Positions 22,872 to 34,370 are shown, numbered from the stretch's first letter. The stretch: DNA of 64,000 bases from Berberis thunbergii (GCA_003290165.1 QNQO01006982.1:124001-188000), one strand, 5' to 3'. Notes: generated from the letters alone by a model not told the origin. Numbers and translations: made by a program.

Positions 22872-24709
22872 TGATGGGGATTTAACTAACCTAAATTAAC
22901 AGGTTAATTTAACCCACTTGTAATACCGCAAGTGCACGGTGCCTAACTGGTAGACAACGGCAAGTACGGGTCGATCCCACGAAGAAGGTGAATGCAATTG
23001 ATTATTTAAGAAATTATCTAAACTAATTTAAATGGAAAATGGGGGTTACAGTGTTTTTAAAAGAAAACTAAATTAAAGATAAGAAAAATAAAATAAAATG
23101 ATAGAATGAAATGAGATGGATGGAATGAAATGGGTTTGGTGGGCTTGGACTCACCAATGAGTTAGCAAAATTATCTAAATCTAAAATACTGAATTTAAAT
23201 ACGAGAAGCTTAGGGATGAGAATCCCTTGCTTACACCGAAAATATGATCGTTATAATCTTATATCATGTTTCTATCAAATATTAACAATTTATCTCAAGC
23301 ACAATTGAACTTTCACCAAGCATTAAGTGTCTTTTTAGGGCACACTTAATCAAAGTTCAAGTTTAAAACGTTTTAGCATATGCTTTGAATATTAATTAAA
23401 GGTAAATCTAACTACCAAACATATCAATTTTTAATTGAACATGAAAGGTGAAAGCATTTAATTAAAATTCAGAAATAAATTGTTATTTAACAATAAAGCA
23501 AATCATTCAGTAAACTAAATTTAAAGTAATTTTTACAGCCCAATTGGTTTGTCGAATGGTGTCGAACAGCAGATCAGTGGTTGAATGTGCACGAATCCCG
23601 AGACAAAAAGGCTCAAAACCACTCTGTGGTGGCTCTTACAGAGAGCGGGGTGCAAATAGCCAAATAACCAAATAAACAAACTCCCGCCTCTGCTACAGTA
23701 GCGCTACAGTGACGCTACAGTAGCGTCCTTCTTCTCCAGCGAAACAGCGGCTGCTCCGCCGCCTTCCGTCGCTCCTCGCGATCTTCCTCCTCCTCAAATC
23801 GATCCTATAACCTGCAAAGAAGAGCAAGGGTGAAGAAAATACCGCAAAATAGCAAAAACAGACCGAGATAAGTCGGGAGGAAAACTCCCTGTTTTCAGCC
23901 GGCTGTCGCGGCTGCTCCGGCCTGGTTCGTGGTGACTCGCGGCTTCCCTCGACTCCAAATGATCCTAGATCCTGTAAATACGAGCAAACAGTGAGAATAA
24001 ATCAAGAAAATAGCAACAAAAACCCAGAGAAATAGGGAAGAGATTCCCTGTTTTCGCTCCCTGTTTCAGCCGGCTGTGAGCTTCGCCGCGAGGTGGTGGT
24101 TGCGGTGTTTGGTCGGGTCGTGATGGCGGTCGTGAGAGAATGAACTCGAGACAAAAAGAGGCCGAGAGAGGGGAAGAAAACACGCTGTCGCGACGTGAAA
24201 CAGAGTCGCGGTGCGGCTCTGTTCCGCGTTGGTTTTCGCGCGGTGGTGGTGCTGGTTCGTGGCCTGTTGTGGTGGTGGGACTCGGTGGAGCGAAGGCGAT
24301 GAGACTGTCTGCTGAGTGAGTGGCAGAGGGATAGGTGGTGGCGGTGAAGGTGAGGTGAATGTGAGAGGAAGAGGTTTGGTTTTTCTCTAGCGCCTCAGGT
24401 TCCCTTCTCTTTTCTCTCCTTTGTTTCGTCCCTATCGCATGGTATTTATAGATATAAGATTAGGTTTGGATTTGGGTTTGGTTTTAGGGTAGGAATTGGT
24501 TTAGGTTTGGTTTTGGGTTAAGTGATTCTCTCTCTCTACTCTGTACCACCACGTGAGATCCTTATACAGTCGTCTTAATATGATTTCATCGTTTAAGCTC
24601 AAATTCCTACAAAGATATAAAAACGAAACAATTACTATAAAATATAATAATCGAAACACTAACATGTATAAATTAAGGGTATATTATGTAATAATTATGT
24701 GACTATCAC
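22872..24709. mobile_element. Solo-LTR-like insertion in Tat copy A
   Basis: A 1.8-kb segment interrupts the tandem array. It begins TGATGGGGATTTAAC and ends GACTATCAC, flanked by ACTC on both sides (22868-22871 and 24710-24713). If the terminus is read as ...CA, the duplication shrinks to CTC. A TATA-like GGTATTTATAGATATAAG occurs at about 24441-24458. Inside, CGCTACAGT-type motifs repeat at 23695-23727, and two imperfect copies of a ~175-bp unit (around 23780-23920 and 23950-24080) share ATCCTATAACCTGCAAA-like and CTCCCTGTTTTC. No open frame of note. Best read as a solo LTR of an unidentified retrotransposon, but the family is not proven. Confidence 0.55.
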
Positions 24710-24710
24710 A

Positions 24711-25300
24711 CTCCCACTTCCTAAGCCATCGACATTCGCACGGGGCGAACTAGGTGTCGAGATGAACTAGAAGGCGTCGTCATCAGCCAAAACTAACTAA
24801 GCTTGCCTGGTTAGATCGGGGTTTCGCCTTTTACGAGCATGCGAGCCCACATCCACAGGCGGAGTGCATCGTGCAGATTAGTTTCCTTTTGAAGATAATG
24901 AAGTACCTTAAATCAGCTAGTGAGATGCAGATGTGATCTGTGTGTCAAAAGTGACTAGGGTTTCTACTGCTCGTGTCAAGCATGTAGTAGAATACTACTT
25001 GAATAGTGGGCTGAGCCCATGGGCCTGTAGAAGAAGAACTAGGGTTTGTCATAGGATCAAGATGCTACGTGTAGAACGTAGATTGCATGGTGACACGCGT
25101 ACGGTGTAGATCGCGAGTCGGTTGAGTATCGGTTATTCCCCTCAATAAATGGAGTTGTGTGTAACATCATTAATTGGATGAATGTGGTCATGTTTGGTGA
25201 ACCATACGGTATTCAATGCTGAAAGTTAATGTTGAAGCACATGATTGGTGAACCACTATGTCTATATAATGGTGTTTCTTTATCATTGTAAGCATTATCT
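24711..25300 (-). repeat. Internal duplicate of the element's 3' end (PPT/LTR-like junction)
   Basis: On the minus strand TTTATTGAGGGGAATAACC at 25131-25148 is a polypurine-tract-like sequence followed by an LTR-like stretch that shares CTACACCGTACGCGTGTCA-like sequence with the real LTR. Its upstream side resembles the 18730-18915 region. Copy B contains the same internal junction at 33120-33470, so this arrangement was part of the element before both insertions. Confidence 0.6.
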
Positions 25301-26468
25301 TCTACAGAGCGTACCTCTCCAGATGTTCTTACTCAAAAAATATGTTTTGGGTTTTTCAAAAGGCTGAAGGGAGATCTCAAACATTGGAGACTTCGAATGT
25401 TCTGACATTTGCGTCAATGAGTAATGATAAGACTTGATGTTATGCATTGTCACCTGCTCCAGGTGAGCACCCAATTGCATCGCTGAAACCTTATAATTTT
25501 TCCTCGTATTGCGTAGAAGAAGTATAGACTTCCTTCCAAGGGATGAGTTTGTCGTTTCTGTGTTGGTGCTCTGTCGGTGCTTCGAACCGCCTAGTTTCAT
25601 AGATAATACCAGCAGCCAACCTTGGAGCGGCTGCTTTCCTCCCTTCCTAGCTAGGTTTGTCATATCACATTGTGCTAAAGTTTAGGATTGCGGGATGGAG
25701 TGGAGTTGGACATGGCATGTCTAAGTGGGCCATTGACTCCCAGATGCCCCTCTCATCCCTTAGCAGGAGGGTGCACTCAATTTGTTTCAACCTGACACTT
25801 GTTCCAAGTTCGTCTAGTTGAGCGGATCGAGCGTGTGAGTTGGTCGTAGCTTTGATTGGCGGTTCGCGGGGCCTCGGGTTGCTGATTTTGTACCACCTTG
25901 GGTCATATTTGAGGGGTGTGTCCGTAAAGACATTGAATTGAATGTGTTCTTTCATCCTGTTATTGCTCATGGAAAATCTTTTTCGGAGAAGTCACTGGCG
26001 GAGTCTACTTTGGGTACCTTTGCTCTCACTTCTGAGTCTTCTTCTGGAGTCGGACTGTTTAAGCGAATCTTTACTGTATGTTGCATCGAATTCAAATGCT
26101 TGTAGTTTGTAGTCTTTTGTACCAAATCATTTAAGAAATAAAAGAGAATTACACAAACACACTCTATTTATTATTGCAAAGATGTAACAACGATCGGCCA
26201 TATAAGCTCCTAAGAATTGAAACTCTACATTGACTATGGAAAGAAAACTAAACAACTGAATAGACTGATTATTGGTGGAGAGAGGCCGACCTGGCTCTAA
26301 AGTGAATTTGCATGGCCCTTGCTTGGATCGTTAGTGCCTTCAGCGAACTACCAAGCTTCGCTGACACTGATGAGGTAATTGAAAAGTAAACCTTGCGTGA
26401 GAGGTTCCTTCTGCGCCCACTGATAGTCGTGGGGTTGTACTCCCGTCTACAATGACCTCTCCATTTTG
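25301..26468 (-). other. Degraded region between protease and the internal junction
   Basis: Minus-strand fragments such as ATTNSHARSAQLDELGTSVR and IECTLLLRDERGIW (25665-25970) are open over 100 codons but match no pol domain I recognise. No YxDD reverse transcriptase, RNase H or integrase zinc-finger motif is present, so the pol core has been lost here. Confidence 0.5.
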
Positions 26469-28459
26469 TTAGGTTGAGGAGTGGATTGCTTTTATGATGC
26501 TTGAATGTTCCTCGCTACTAAGTTGAGCCACCGCTGTTGGGATTTTGTCTCCGTGTTGGTGGAGTGACTTTTTCACAGTTACTAGGTCTAGCTTCTGTTC
26601 AACTTGCCCTATGGGCTCCAGTTGGATCTGGGAACATTCTATCCGCTTCAATGCAACATAATGGCAGTCTCGTGTCATAGGTTGGTCCTTGCAAATTGTT
26701 TCCGCCGAGTGGTTAGCGGTTATACTTGACGCACTAGTGAAGGGTGGAGACTAATGCATCCATCTGGAGACTACGACACATCTACCACTATGAAATCCAA
26801 GAACATGACCTTTCTTAGTCGTGGCTCTTCTGCCACCACTGCTAACCTTATCTTCTTGATCGAAAAGCATGTCTCTCCATTAAATCCAATCAACGGGTAA
26901 TTGGAGAATATCAGGTTCTCCTCCTTGAGGTCCATACTATGGAACGTTTTGTAGGACAGAACGTTGAGGGAGCTTCATGTGTCCACCTTGCGATAGAGAT
27001 CGAAATGACAATAGCATCATTGTGCGAGGCACGGACGCCTTCGAGGTCCTTGTCTGTAAAGGTCAAGGTGGGGATGGGGTTTTGCACCCTTGAGTAGTAT
27101 ACGCGTATGTCCTTGTTTGCGAGTTGTGTCCGCATCTCCAATAGAGTCTGTTTGCGTGACTTGTTTGACTGGTCTTCTTCTGTTCCGACTCCGTGAAGGA
27201 CATATATTATGCCTGGAGCCTCCTTTTCAATCTCTTTGATTGCCTTTCCCTTCTCCTTGGTTCGGTCATGTTGTTTATCTGAACCCATGAATTTTTTTAC
27301 CTTGCCCTTGCAAATCCAGTATTCGATCTCATACCTTAGACTCTTGCAGTCGTTAGTGTCATCGCCACCCTTCTTGTAATATGAGCAATACTTGTTGTTG
27401 TCAAGTTTTGAGGGATCTCCACGCTGCTTTCGGGGCCAATTCAGATCTTCCTAGTTTTTGACAGAATTAAGGATGTCCGATAAGCTAGAATTGAGAGGGT
27501 CATAAATTTGGATCCTATGTAGTTGGAAGCTTTCTTTGGCATGGTTGGGCCAGAGTCCGACTTGTTGTCGTTGCTCTTTCGCTTGTTCCTTTCTTCATCT
27601 TCTCGCATTTCCCCCTCTTTTCTGTCCCTATAAACGGAGGGTTTCTTTTCTACTTCAGTTTCCTTCTTTGTTGTTTTCATCCCTTCCAGGGTGTGTCTTC
27701 ACTGTAGCCTTCAATGAGCATTAGCTCATCATTGAAGCGCGAGACATACTCTCTTAGTGTTTCATTATATTTTAGTCTTAGAGAGAGTATGTAGTGTGAG
27801 CCTTTCCTGATCCGCTCGCTTCCGACAAAGTGCATCATGAATTCTTTGCCCAATGTTTTGAATGAATCTATCGACTTTGGCAGGAGGTTGTGGAACCATG
27901 TCAATGCTGACTTCTTGAGGCTAGTAGGGAACGTTATGCACATCACCAACTCGAAACCTTCCTTGAGCGCCATTACATGCTGGTAATGGCGCAATTGATC
28001 GAATGGGTTGTCGGTCCCATCATAAAAATCGAGTTTTGGAGGGGTGAACTTCTTTGGAAGAGCCACATTCATGATGCGGTCCACGAACAGTGGAACAGAA
28101 AGGCGGTATAACACGTCTGGGTCATGAGCTCCTTGTCGGAAGGGGTGTGGCGGAGCAAGCCTGTCTACCCTGAAGGTCGGGTCACGTTGACCGCGCCCCC
28201 ACTTCTAGTCCAATGAGAACTAGCAAGGGCTTGATTCTCATGTATATGCTATCTATTGTCCTCTGGAGATTAGGTATGTGCAGCTTCTGATCTCCAGCAA
28301 CGGGTGGAGGGTTCTGCTGTATGAGCATCCTAGGGCCCATTGTTGTTGTTGTTGGCGCGGGGGTGTGAGCCTGCTGCCCTTGTGTCACCGACACCGGTGG
28401 AAGCGGTGGTATAACACTAGTTTGAGCATTTGACGTGTCCCCTTGTTCTCCATTGCTGC
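26469..28459 (-). pseudogene. Tat gag-protease relic
   Basis: Gag reads from about 28459 downward with stops and frameshifts. It runs through a proline/threonine-rich leader, VLYRLSVPLFVDRIMNVALP, KKFTPPKLDFYDGTDNPFDQ (about 28040-27990) and the capsid-like stretch to about 27440. A zinc-binding-like YCSYYKKGGDDTNDCKSL lies near 27390-27335. The protease region holds ASHNDAIVISI (about 27035-27005), then after a frameshift VDT-stop-SSLNVLSY, so the catalytic DTG is disrupted (GGA-type codon now TGA, about 26975). A downstream linker contains CHYVALKRIECSQIQLEP (about 26665). Gag would assemble the particle and protease would process it; neither can be made from this copy. Confidence 0.82.
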
Positions 28460-30163
28460 TGATAGGAGCATAATTAAGCTATTTTTAGTACCATATTTCT
28501 ATATATATTTTGGCTAATACTTGTTAATTATGGTACTAATTGTTATTTTCGTGTTTGTGTAGGTTTCCAATTACAAGATTCCAAAATAGAAGCTAAGTGA
28601 AGCAAATTGACAATTTAGAAATACTGATTGCAAAAGGAAACCACGCAAATAAGGAAACCGAGAAGAAAACAATTATAAAAAGGACGATACCTTGCTTTAG
28701 AGAAATAACCCATCCATAGCCTCCTCATGCTTGCACCCACAGCAAGCCGTCACCCATCCACAGCCGCGCAACCATCATCAAAGCCGCAAACCCCTCCTCA
28801 TCACAACAACAAGCCACCATCTCCCTTCACATCTTTCCATCAATCCATCACCCCTCTCGCAAACCTGGCATCCATCTTCATCACTAACATCACCGTTTAC
28901 CCTCACGCAGCTACACAACCACCCCTCCTGACATCTCTTCATCAACTCCCTCTAGATCTCTCTCTCCCGTGCAGTCTCTCTTCACTCCAGAAGTCGACAT
29001 CATCCTTCCTTGTCTGTCCACTCATTACCAATTCATCTCTCTCAGTTTCTCGTAGCGCACACACCGCACAATCGCACCATTGCCAATATCTCCTTTTGTC
29101 CATCTCTCTCCCACGTCTTCCCCTTTTCTCTCATACTCATATCCCTTCAATTTACAACCAAGAAGAAGAGAACTCTGAGGAAAAACAGAGCAGAGATCGT
29201 AAAAGGGAAAAATGAAGAGATTTTATTTTCTTCAGTTTACTATCTGCACCCCATCAGTCATTCTCTACCACCACGCACGGCGACAGTGTTTTGTTTCTTC
29301 TCATCTCTTTACTTATTTTAGTTTAATATTTGACTATGGATTACTGTTTGAACATAATTGATATGTCTAGCTAAACTCCTCTTAGTTAGGGGTGGATTCG
29401 AAGTCCCGAACATGTGTTTTATAAATTAATTTAATTTAATCTTCCTTGCTATTAGTGATTGTGTTTCGCTTAACTGTTTTATAGAGAACTTTTCTTTGTA
29501 TGTTTGTTAAGGTGGTCAGCTTAGTAAGCATGCTAGGATTTTGGGCTAGAGTATAGGAGAATCTCACCTAATCGTTATAATCTTGTACTCACAAGTAGTA
29601 AATACCAAGGAACGTTGGTAAGGTTAAGTAAAAACCTAGGTAAGAACAAGATGTTGATCATACTTGTAATTGCCTAGTTAATGTTCATAATTTCCACAAA
29701 AGTTAATGATCTTAGATTGTTATCTAACTTGTGATTCCTGATTAAATAGCATGATAAGAATAGTTTGAAAGCGATGCTAAGTTTAATTCAACGAACTTGG
29801 GGAAATATTAAGATTAATGCAATGTTGATCACGATTAATCTTGACCATTGTCACTCACGAATTAGCAAGTGATTATTGAAGATTGATTTATGAGCATATG
29901 TTTGGTGTGTTGAGATAAACCCTTAGCTATTTCCTCATCTTTACCATCCCTTTAGTTCTATTATCTTTACAGTAATTTTCATAGTTTAACTTAGAAAATC
30001 AAATCCCCCCAATATTTACGTAATTAGGTTGTTAGTTGTCTTTTAGTTATTCTTAGTGCTAGTTGTCTAGCCTTCTAATCCCCGGTCCAGAACAATCACT
30101 ACTTATTCTATACTACAATCACAAAACAGGGTATTAAGTTGTGTGCTACTAAAATAGCCATCA
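28460..30163 (+). mobile_element. Solo LTR-like insertion within the Tat gag leader
   Basis: A 1704-bp segment starts TGATAGGAGCATAATTAAGC and ends ATAGCCATCA. The flanks are GCTGC (28455-28459) and GCGGC (30164-30168), a 5-bp target duplication with one difference. Removing it joins gag leader sequence on both sides. A TATA-like TATAAAAAGG at about 28676 suggests plus orientation. It has no coding domains; plus-strand frames at 28727-29321 are proline/serine-rich low-complexity translations of a CT-rich leader. The internal region of its parent element is absent, hence solo LTR. Confidence 0.72.
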
Positions 30164-30240
30164 GCGGCGTGATCCGGTGGTCACCGTCTTCCTGTATTCT
30201 AAAGAGAGATGATGCTAGTGAATGGTTAGAAATTTTGTCG

Positions 30241-30261
30241 TCCCCACAGATGGCGGCAAAT
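30241..30261 (-). promoter_or_regulatory. Tat-type primer binding site
   Basis: Reading away from the 5' LTR on the minus strand: ATTTGCCGCCATCTGTGGGG. This matches, with two changes, the TTTGGCGCCGTCTGTGGGGA leader found in Tat-lineage elements, and fixes the element's orientation and lineage. Confidence 0.8.
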
Positions 30262-30765
30262 TGATGCAATCGATTTTCGCTCCCTGCTTTGACCTTGACC
30301 TGCTAACCCGCTGAGCTGCACAAGGAACGCACGTTAGGCACGGACCACCGTTGTGGTGGCCGATGACACTCTAATTCAAAAGTCAGGCAAGGATTTGAGG
30401 AAGGCGTAATGTTGTAATTAGGGAATTTGTAGTGTGCCTTAGCTTACCAACCACATGTCTTATTTATAGTGCTGGAGTCCTGGCTCGACCAGGTCATTGG
30501 TGGCGTAGTTTAGGGAAGACGATCTTCGTGGAGATCCTTATCGAATTAGGAGTTGTGCTATGGAGGGAAGTTTCCCTGTTAGACTTGTGCTCATAGATAC
30601 GCGGGTGGTAGTTATCAATCAGAGTGTTGTCGGGCGGACTGCATTGAGCGGGTTTGAATCCGCTTAGGCCAAATCCGTGTTGGGCTGATGGTTGAGTCTG
30701 CTATTTCTCGAGATCATCATGACATGTGTACGGTGTAGAAGAGAGTTTGTTTTGGTGTATCATCA
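30262..30765 (-). repeat. 5' LTR of Tat copy A (504 bp)
   Basis: TGATGCAATCGATTTTCGC to GGTGTATCATCA; homologous to 17995-18729 but carrying internal deletions. Confidence 0.9.
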
Positions 30766-30770
30766 ATGGG

Positions 30771-32575
30771 TATAATGAAGATCAAAAAGTACCACCACCA
30801 TTTCCATTGACTGACTTTGAAGTTATACTTGTAAATATTGACCAACTAGATGTTGAGAATCACTATGATAGTGATCATGTTGATAGTAGATCAGATGTGG
30901 ATGCTGGGGAGGATAATGAAGGAGAAGTTCATGAATATAATGAGGATGAGAACTATGAGGTGGGTGATGAAAACCCAAAGAGTTCTGAAGATGAGGATAG
31001 CCTAGAAGAAGAAGCAGATGAATTCAATTCATTTGCAAGGAGAACCTCATGCATGAATGAAGAGGGTATGATGGGCATAACTACCCCTCTTTTAGAGTTA
31101 CATGAGAAGATGTAATACCATGAAGCATTGTAAGTAGTGGATGAGAAAGTATGCGATAATGAACAAGTTTGAATATAGGCAGGCCAAGAATGACAATTTG
31201 AATATTGATTTGAGGTGTAAAGATCCTACTTGCAGTTGGAGAGTTTATGTGAGAAGAGTACCTAGGGAACCAACAACCATGTCGAGGTCATTTCAGGCGA
31301 CACACACATGCAAGGGTGATGAAAGGGGAAAAATGTATGGTTAAATCTCCTTGGCTTGCTGAAGTGGTAGAACTCATTGTGAGAACTAACAAAAAATTCA
31401 AGCATGATGACATCATGCAATACTTTTGGCTGAGCATGGTTTGACGAACAGTTACAAGACCACTTAAAATTCCAAGTTGATATGCAATGAAAGAATCTAT
31501 GGAGGTCATAAAAACAGTTTCACCAAGGTCCCTGAACTTTGTAGACAAATCTTGAAGGACAACCCAGGGAGTATTGCTGAATGGTTGAAGGATCCTACTG
31601 ATAACATATTTGTAGGGTTATGTGTAGCTTTTAGAGCAAGCTTAGAAGGTTTTGTGAAGGGTTGTAGATCTATAATAGGTCTAGATAGTTGTTTTCTCAA
31701 GGGAGAGTATGGTGGAGTGATGTTGTCTGCCATTTCATTGGATGCAAATAATGGGTTATTCCCTATTGCCATCTATATTTGCAATAGTGAAAACTATGAC
31801 AGTTGGAACACATTTTTGAAAATTTTAGGCTCATATCTCATAAAACACCCAAGCAAGCTTACCATCACTTTAGACAGGCAGAAGGGTCTGATTAAGGCTG
31901 TGTATGAAGTCTTCCAGGGTAGTCATCATAGGTACTGTTTCAGACACGTGTACCAAAATTTCAAGAAGATCCATAATGGTCCTCACATGGAGAGTCTGAC
32001 TTGGGCTGATGCTAGTATTTATAGGGTTGAAGAGTTTAAATAGAGATGGGAAAGATTGAAGCTGAGGATCCCAAGGAAAAATAGTGGTTGGGCAAAGAGT
32101 GTTTTTCTCATTGGGCAAGTTCACACTTTGATCTACATCAAATTGTGGACACATTACAAACAATTTTTTAGAGTTATTCAACATGAGATGCTTGAGATGA
32201 GGGAGATGCCATTGTGAAAATGGTTGAGAGGTTTCAAAGGATAGTGATGAGTATGCACTATACAAGGAAACTTGAGGCGGAAAACATGGAAAGTGGTGGT
32301 GTTGCGCCTAGGGTTAAAAGAACTTTGTTGAGACTGAAAAAGAAGTACCATAAGTATAGGACCACTGGTTGCAAACACGGATTGTATTGTGCTATAAATA
32401 GATGGGATGTGATGTGGACTTTGGATCTTAAGAGCCACACATGCTCTTGCTGTGAATGGAAAGTCACAGGTTTGCCATGTGAACATGCATGTGTTGTGGT
32501 GATTCCAACAAGGGGAGAGTTTCCAAAATAAGTTTAATAAATTTCAAGTACTTTGTTGTTTGCCATTTGAAGGTG
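30771..32575 (+). pseudogene. MuDR-type (MURA) transposase, 3' part
   Basis: Continues the frame broken at 17994: YNEDQKVPPPFPLTDFEV, an acidic linker (to about 31115, then stops), and a zinc/FAR1-like DNA-binding region with LRCKDPTCSWRVYVRRVP (31210-31265). The MULE transposase core follows at 31477-32043: IGLDSCFLKGEYGGVMLSAI (first catalytic D), NNGLFPIAIYICNSENYDSW, ITLDRQKGLIKAVYEVFQ (second D) and HHRYCFRHVYQNFKK. A SWIM zinc finger closes it: CSCCEWKVTGLPCEHACVVV (about 32440-32500). Frameshifts at about 31115-31141, 31345-31477 and 32043-32214 inactivate it. At about 32575 homology ends and gag of Tat copy B begins. Confidence 0.88.
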
Positions 32576-33116
32576 TGGAGGCTCTCACGCAACAAAATCC
32601 TCCACCTACCAATGGAGACCAGGAGCATCACAAGCCTCTGTCTCCAGAGGATGGCAGGGAGCAAGCATAGGAAAGCCATGCCCCTGCCAGTTCTCATTGG
32701 ACTAGGGGAGGCTGCGCGGCTAACGCTGAGCCTGCTGCCAGGACCCCTGGGAACCCCCTCCGCAGAGGGGCGCACGATCCGGACGTACTAAATAGCCTCT
32801 TTGTCCTGCCATTTGTGGACCGGATCATTAATGAGGCCCTTCCAAGGAAGTTCACTCCCCCGAAGCTTGATTTCTACAACGGAACCACCAATCCTTTTGA
32901 CCACTTACCCCATTACCAGCATGGAATATCCCTTAAAAAAGGATCCATGTCATTCGTGTGCAGAACCTTTCCCAGTAGTATGAAAAGCTCAACACTGACG
33001 TGGTTCCACAACTTTTCACCGAAGTCGATCGACTCCTTCAAGACACTAGCAAAGGAGTTCCTGACACGTTTCGTAGAGAGCCAACATTTTCGAAGGAAAG
33101 TGTACAGACCACGTTC
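32575..33116 (+). pseudogene. Tat copy B gag fragment
   Basis: Reads QQNPPPTNGDQEHHKPL, a stop, GAHDPDVLNSLFVLPFVDRI, NEALPRKFTPPKLDFYNGTT, and STLTWFHNFSPKSIDSFKTL. It is colinear with copy A gag (28300-27800) and ends abruptly after FVESQHFRRK, joined to the internal LTR-like junction. The capsid C-terminus, zinc finger and protease are deleted. Confidence 0.85.
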
Positions 33117-33479
33117 GCTCAATTAATGGTGTTGCACGCAACCCCATCAATTCAAGGGGAGTAATCGACACTCAATCGTACAGAAAACCCTAATTCTTCA
33201 TTTGCAAGCCCAAAGGCTCAATCCACTCGGCCCACCATTCAAACAGTATTCTGCTACATGCTAGGCATGAACGCAAATCCAAAGCAGCCTTGGTGCACGG
33301 ACCGTACCAACGGATCGATGTTTGGTTTAAGGTAAGGTTTTCCGCATAGTGAGCGACACTAGCGGACATGGGTTCCCATGCCCTCAAAAGGACGAAATAC
33401 TTCTCCAACCGGGCAAGCTTAGTCAGCCAAAGCTGATGACGACGACTTTTGGTATCACCCGACACCTAGTCCGCTTAGA

Positions 33480-34370
33480 GCGAATCTCGATGGTCTAGGA
33501 AGTGGGAGTCTAATCAGTGTTATCATGCCTAGTAACGACGACTTGCTAGGGATCATTGACCCCTTCGCGGCCAATGATCGCCGAACACAATCAGGTAAGC
33601 CTAGCTGGTGACTATTGGGAACAAAAACTTCTAATCAAAGCCTAGACTTGTAGCCCCCACTGCGCGGGTGTAGATAATTTGGAAGGTGGGAGCCTAGTCA
33701 ACCCTGAACTGATTTCGACGGCTTGCCACGGGACCACTGCTTTTCAGCGTGGCAACCGAATCGCCAACCCTGGACTTATAGCCCCCATTGCGCGGGTGTA
33801 GATAGTTTAAAAGATGGGAGTCTAGTCAGTCCTAAACTGATTCCGACAGTTTTCCATGGGACCACTGCTTTTCAGTGTGGCCGTCGAATCACCAACCTTG
33901 GACTTGTAGCCTCCATTGTGTGGGTATAGATAGTCTAGAAGGTGCGAGCGTAGTCAACGCGAATTGATTCCGACAGCTTGCCATGGGATCACTGCTTTTC
34001 AGCGTGGCTGTCGAAAACTCCCAAATTTGTAGCTTGATGCGCACATATGTAGATGATTTGGAAGGTGGGAGCCTAGTCAGTCCCAAACTGATCTCGATGG
34101 CTTTGCCACGGGACCACTGTTTTTCAGCTTGGTCATTGAACTATTTTACTCGAACTTGTACCCCCCTACCGTGCGAAACGGGTGTAGATGGTTCGAAAAG
34201 TGGGAGATTAGTAAGTCCTTAACTGATGTCGACGACTCGCCATGGGACTACTGCTCTTCAGCGTAGTTGTCAAACCCTCATTCCATGAATTTGTAGCCCA
34301 CCTTGCTTGGGCATAGATTGTTCGGAAGGTGGAAGCCCCAAACAGCTCGCCAGGCGACCACTGCTCTTCT
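33480..34370. repeat. Tandem repeat array of Tat copy B, unit about 125-134 bp
   Basis: The landmark GGACCACTGCTTTTCAG or close variants recurs at about 33731, 33859, 33986, 34111, 34244 and 34350. Interleaved GCGGGTGTAGATAG and GGTGGGAGCCTAGTCA blocks keep the same spacing. It is the reverse complement family of the array in copy A. Confidence 0.88.

Larger units (their letters stand above)
17995..30765 (-). mobile_element. Non-autonomous Tat-lineage Gypsy element (copy A)
   Basis: Bounded by LTRs 30262-30765 (5') and 17995-18729 (3') in minus orientation, with TG...CA-type ends TGATG...CATCA and a perfect 5-bp target duplication ATGGG (17990-17994 and 30766-30770). Orientation is set by a Tat/Ogre-type primer site next to 30262 and a G-rich polypurine tract next to 18729. 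From 5' to 3' it contains gag-protease (28459-26469), an internal PPT/LTR-like duplicate (25300-24711), a tandem repeat array, an antisense ORF region (18906-21530, plus strand) and the 3' LTR. No reverse transcriptase, RNase H or integrase is present. Two later insertions sit inside it (22872-24709 and 28460-30163). It interrupts a MURA gene. Confidence 0.9.

Noticed and set aside
28727..29321. Plus-strand open frames of 66-162 codons
   Set aside because: They are Pro/Ser/His-rich translations of a CT-rich LTR leader in overlapping frames, with no domain and no splice context.
17995..30765. Plus orientation for the Tat element, based on the plus-strand ORF at 18906-21530
   Set aside because: PBS next to 30262 and PPT next to 18729 both show minus orientation; the plus-strand ORF is the antisense ORF of this lineage.
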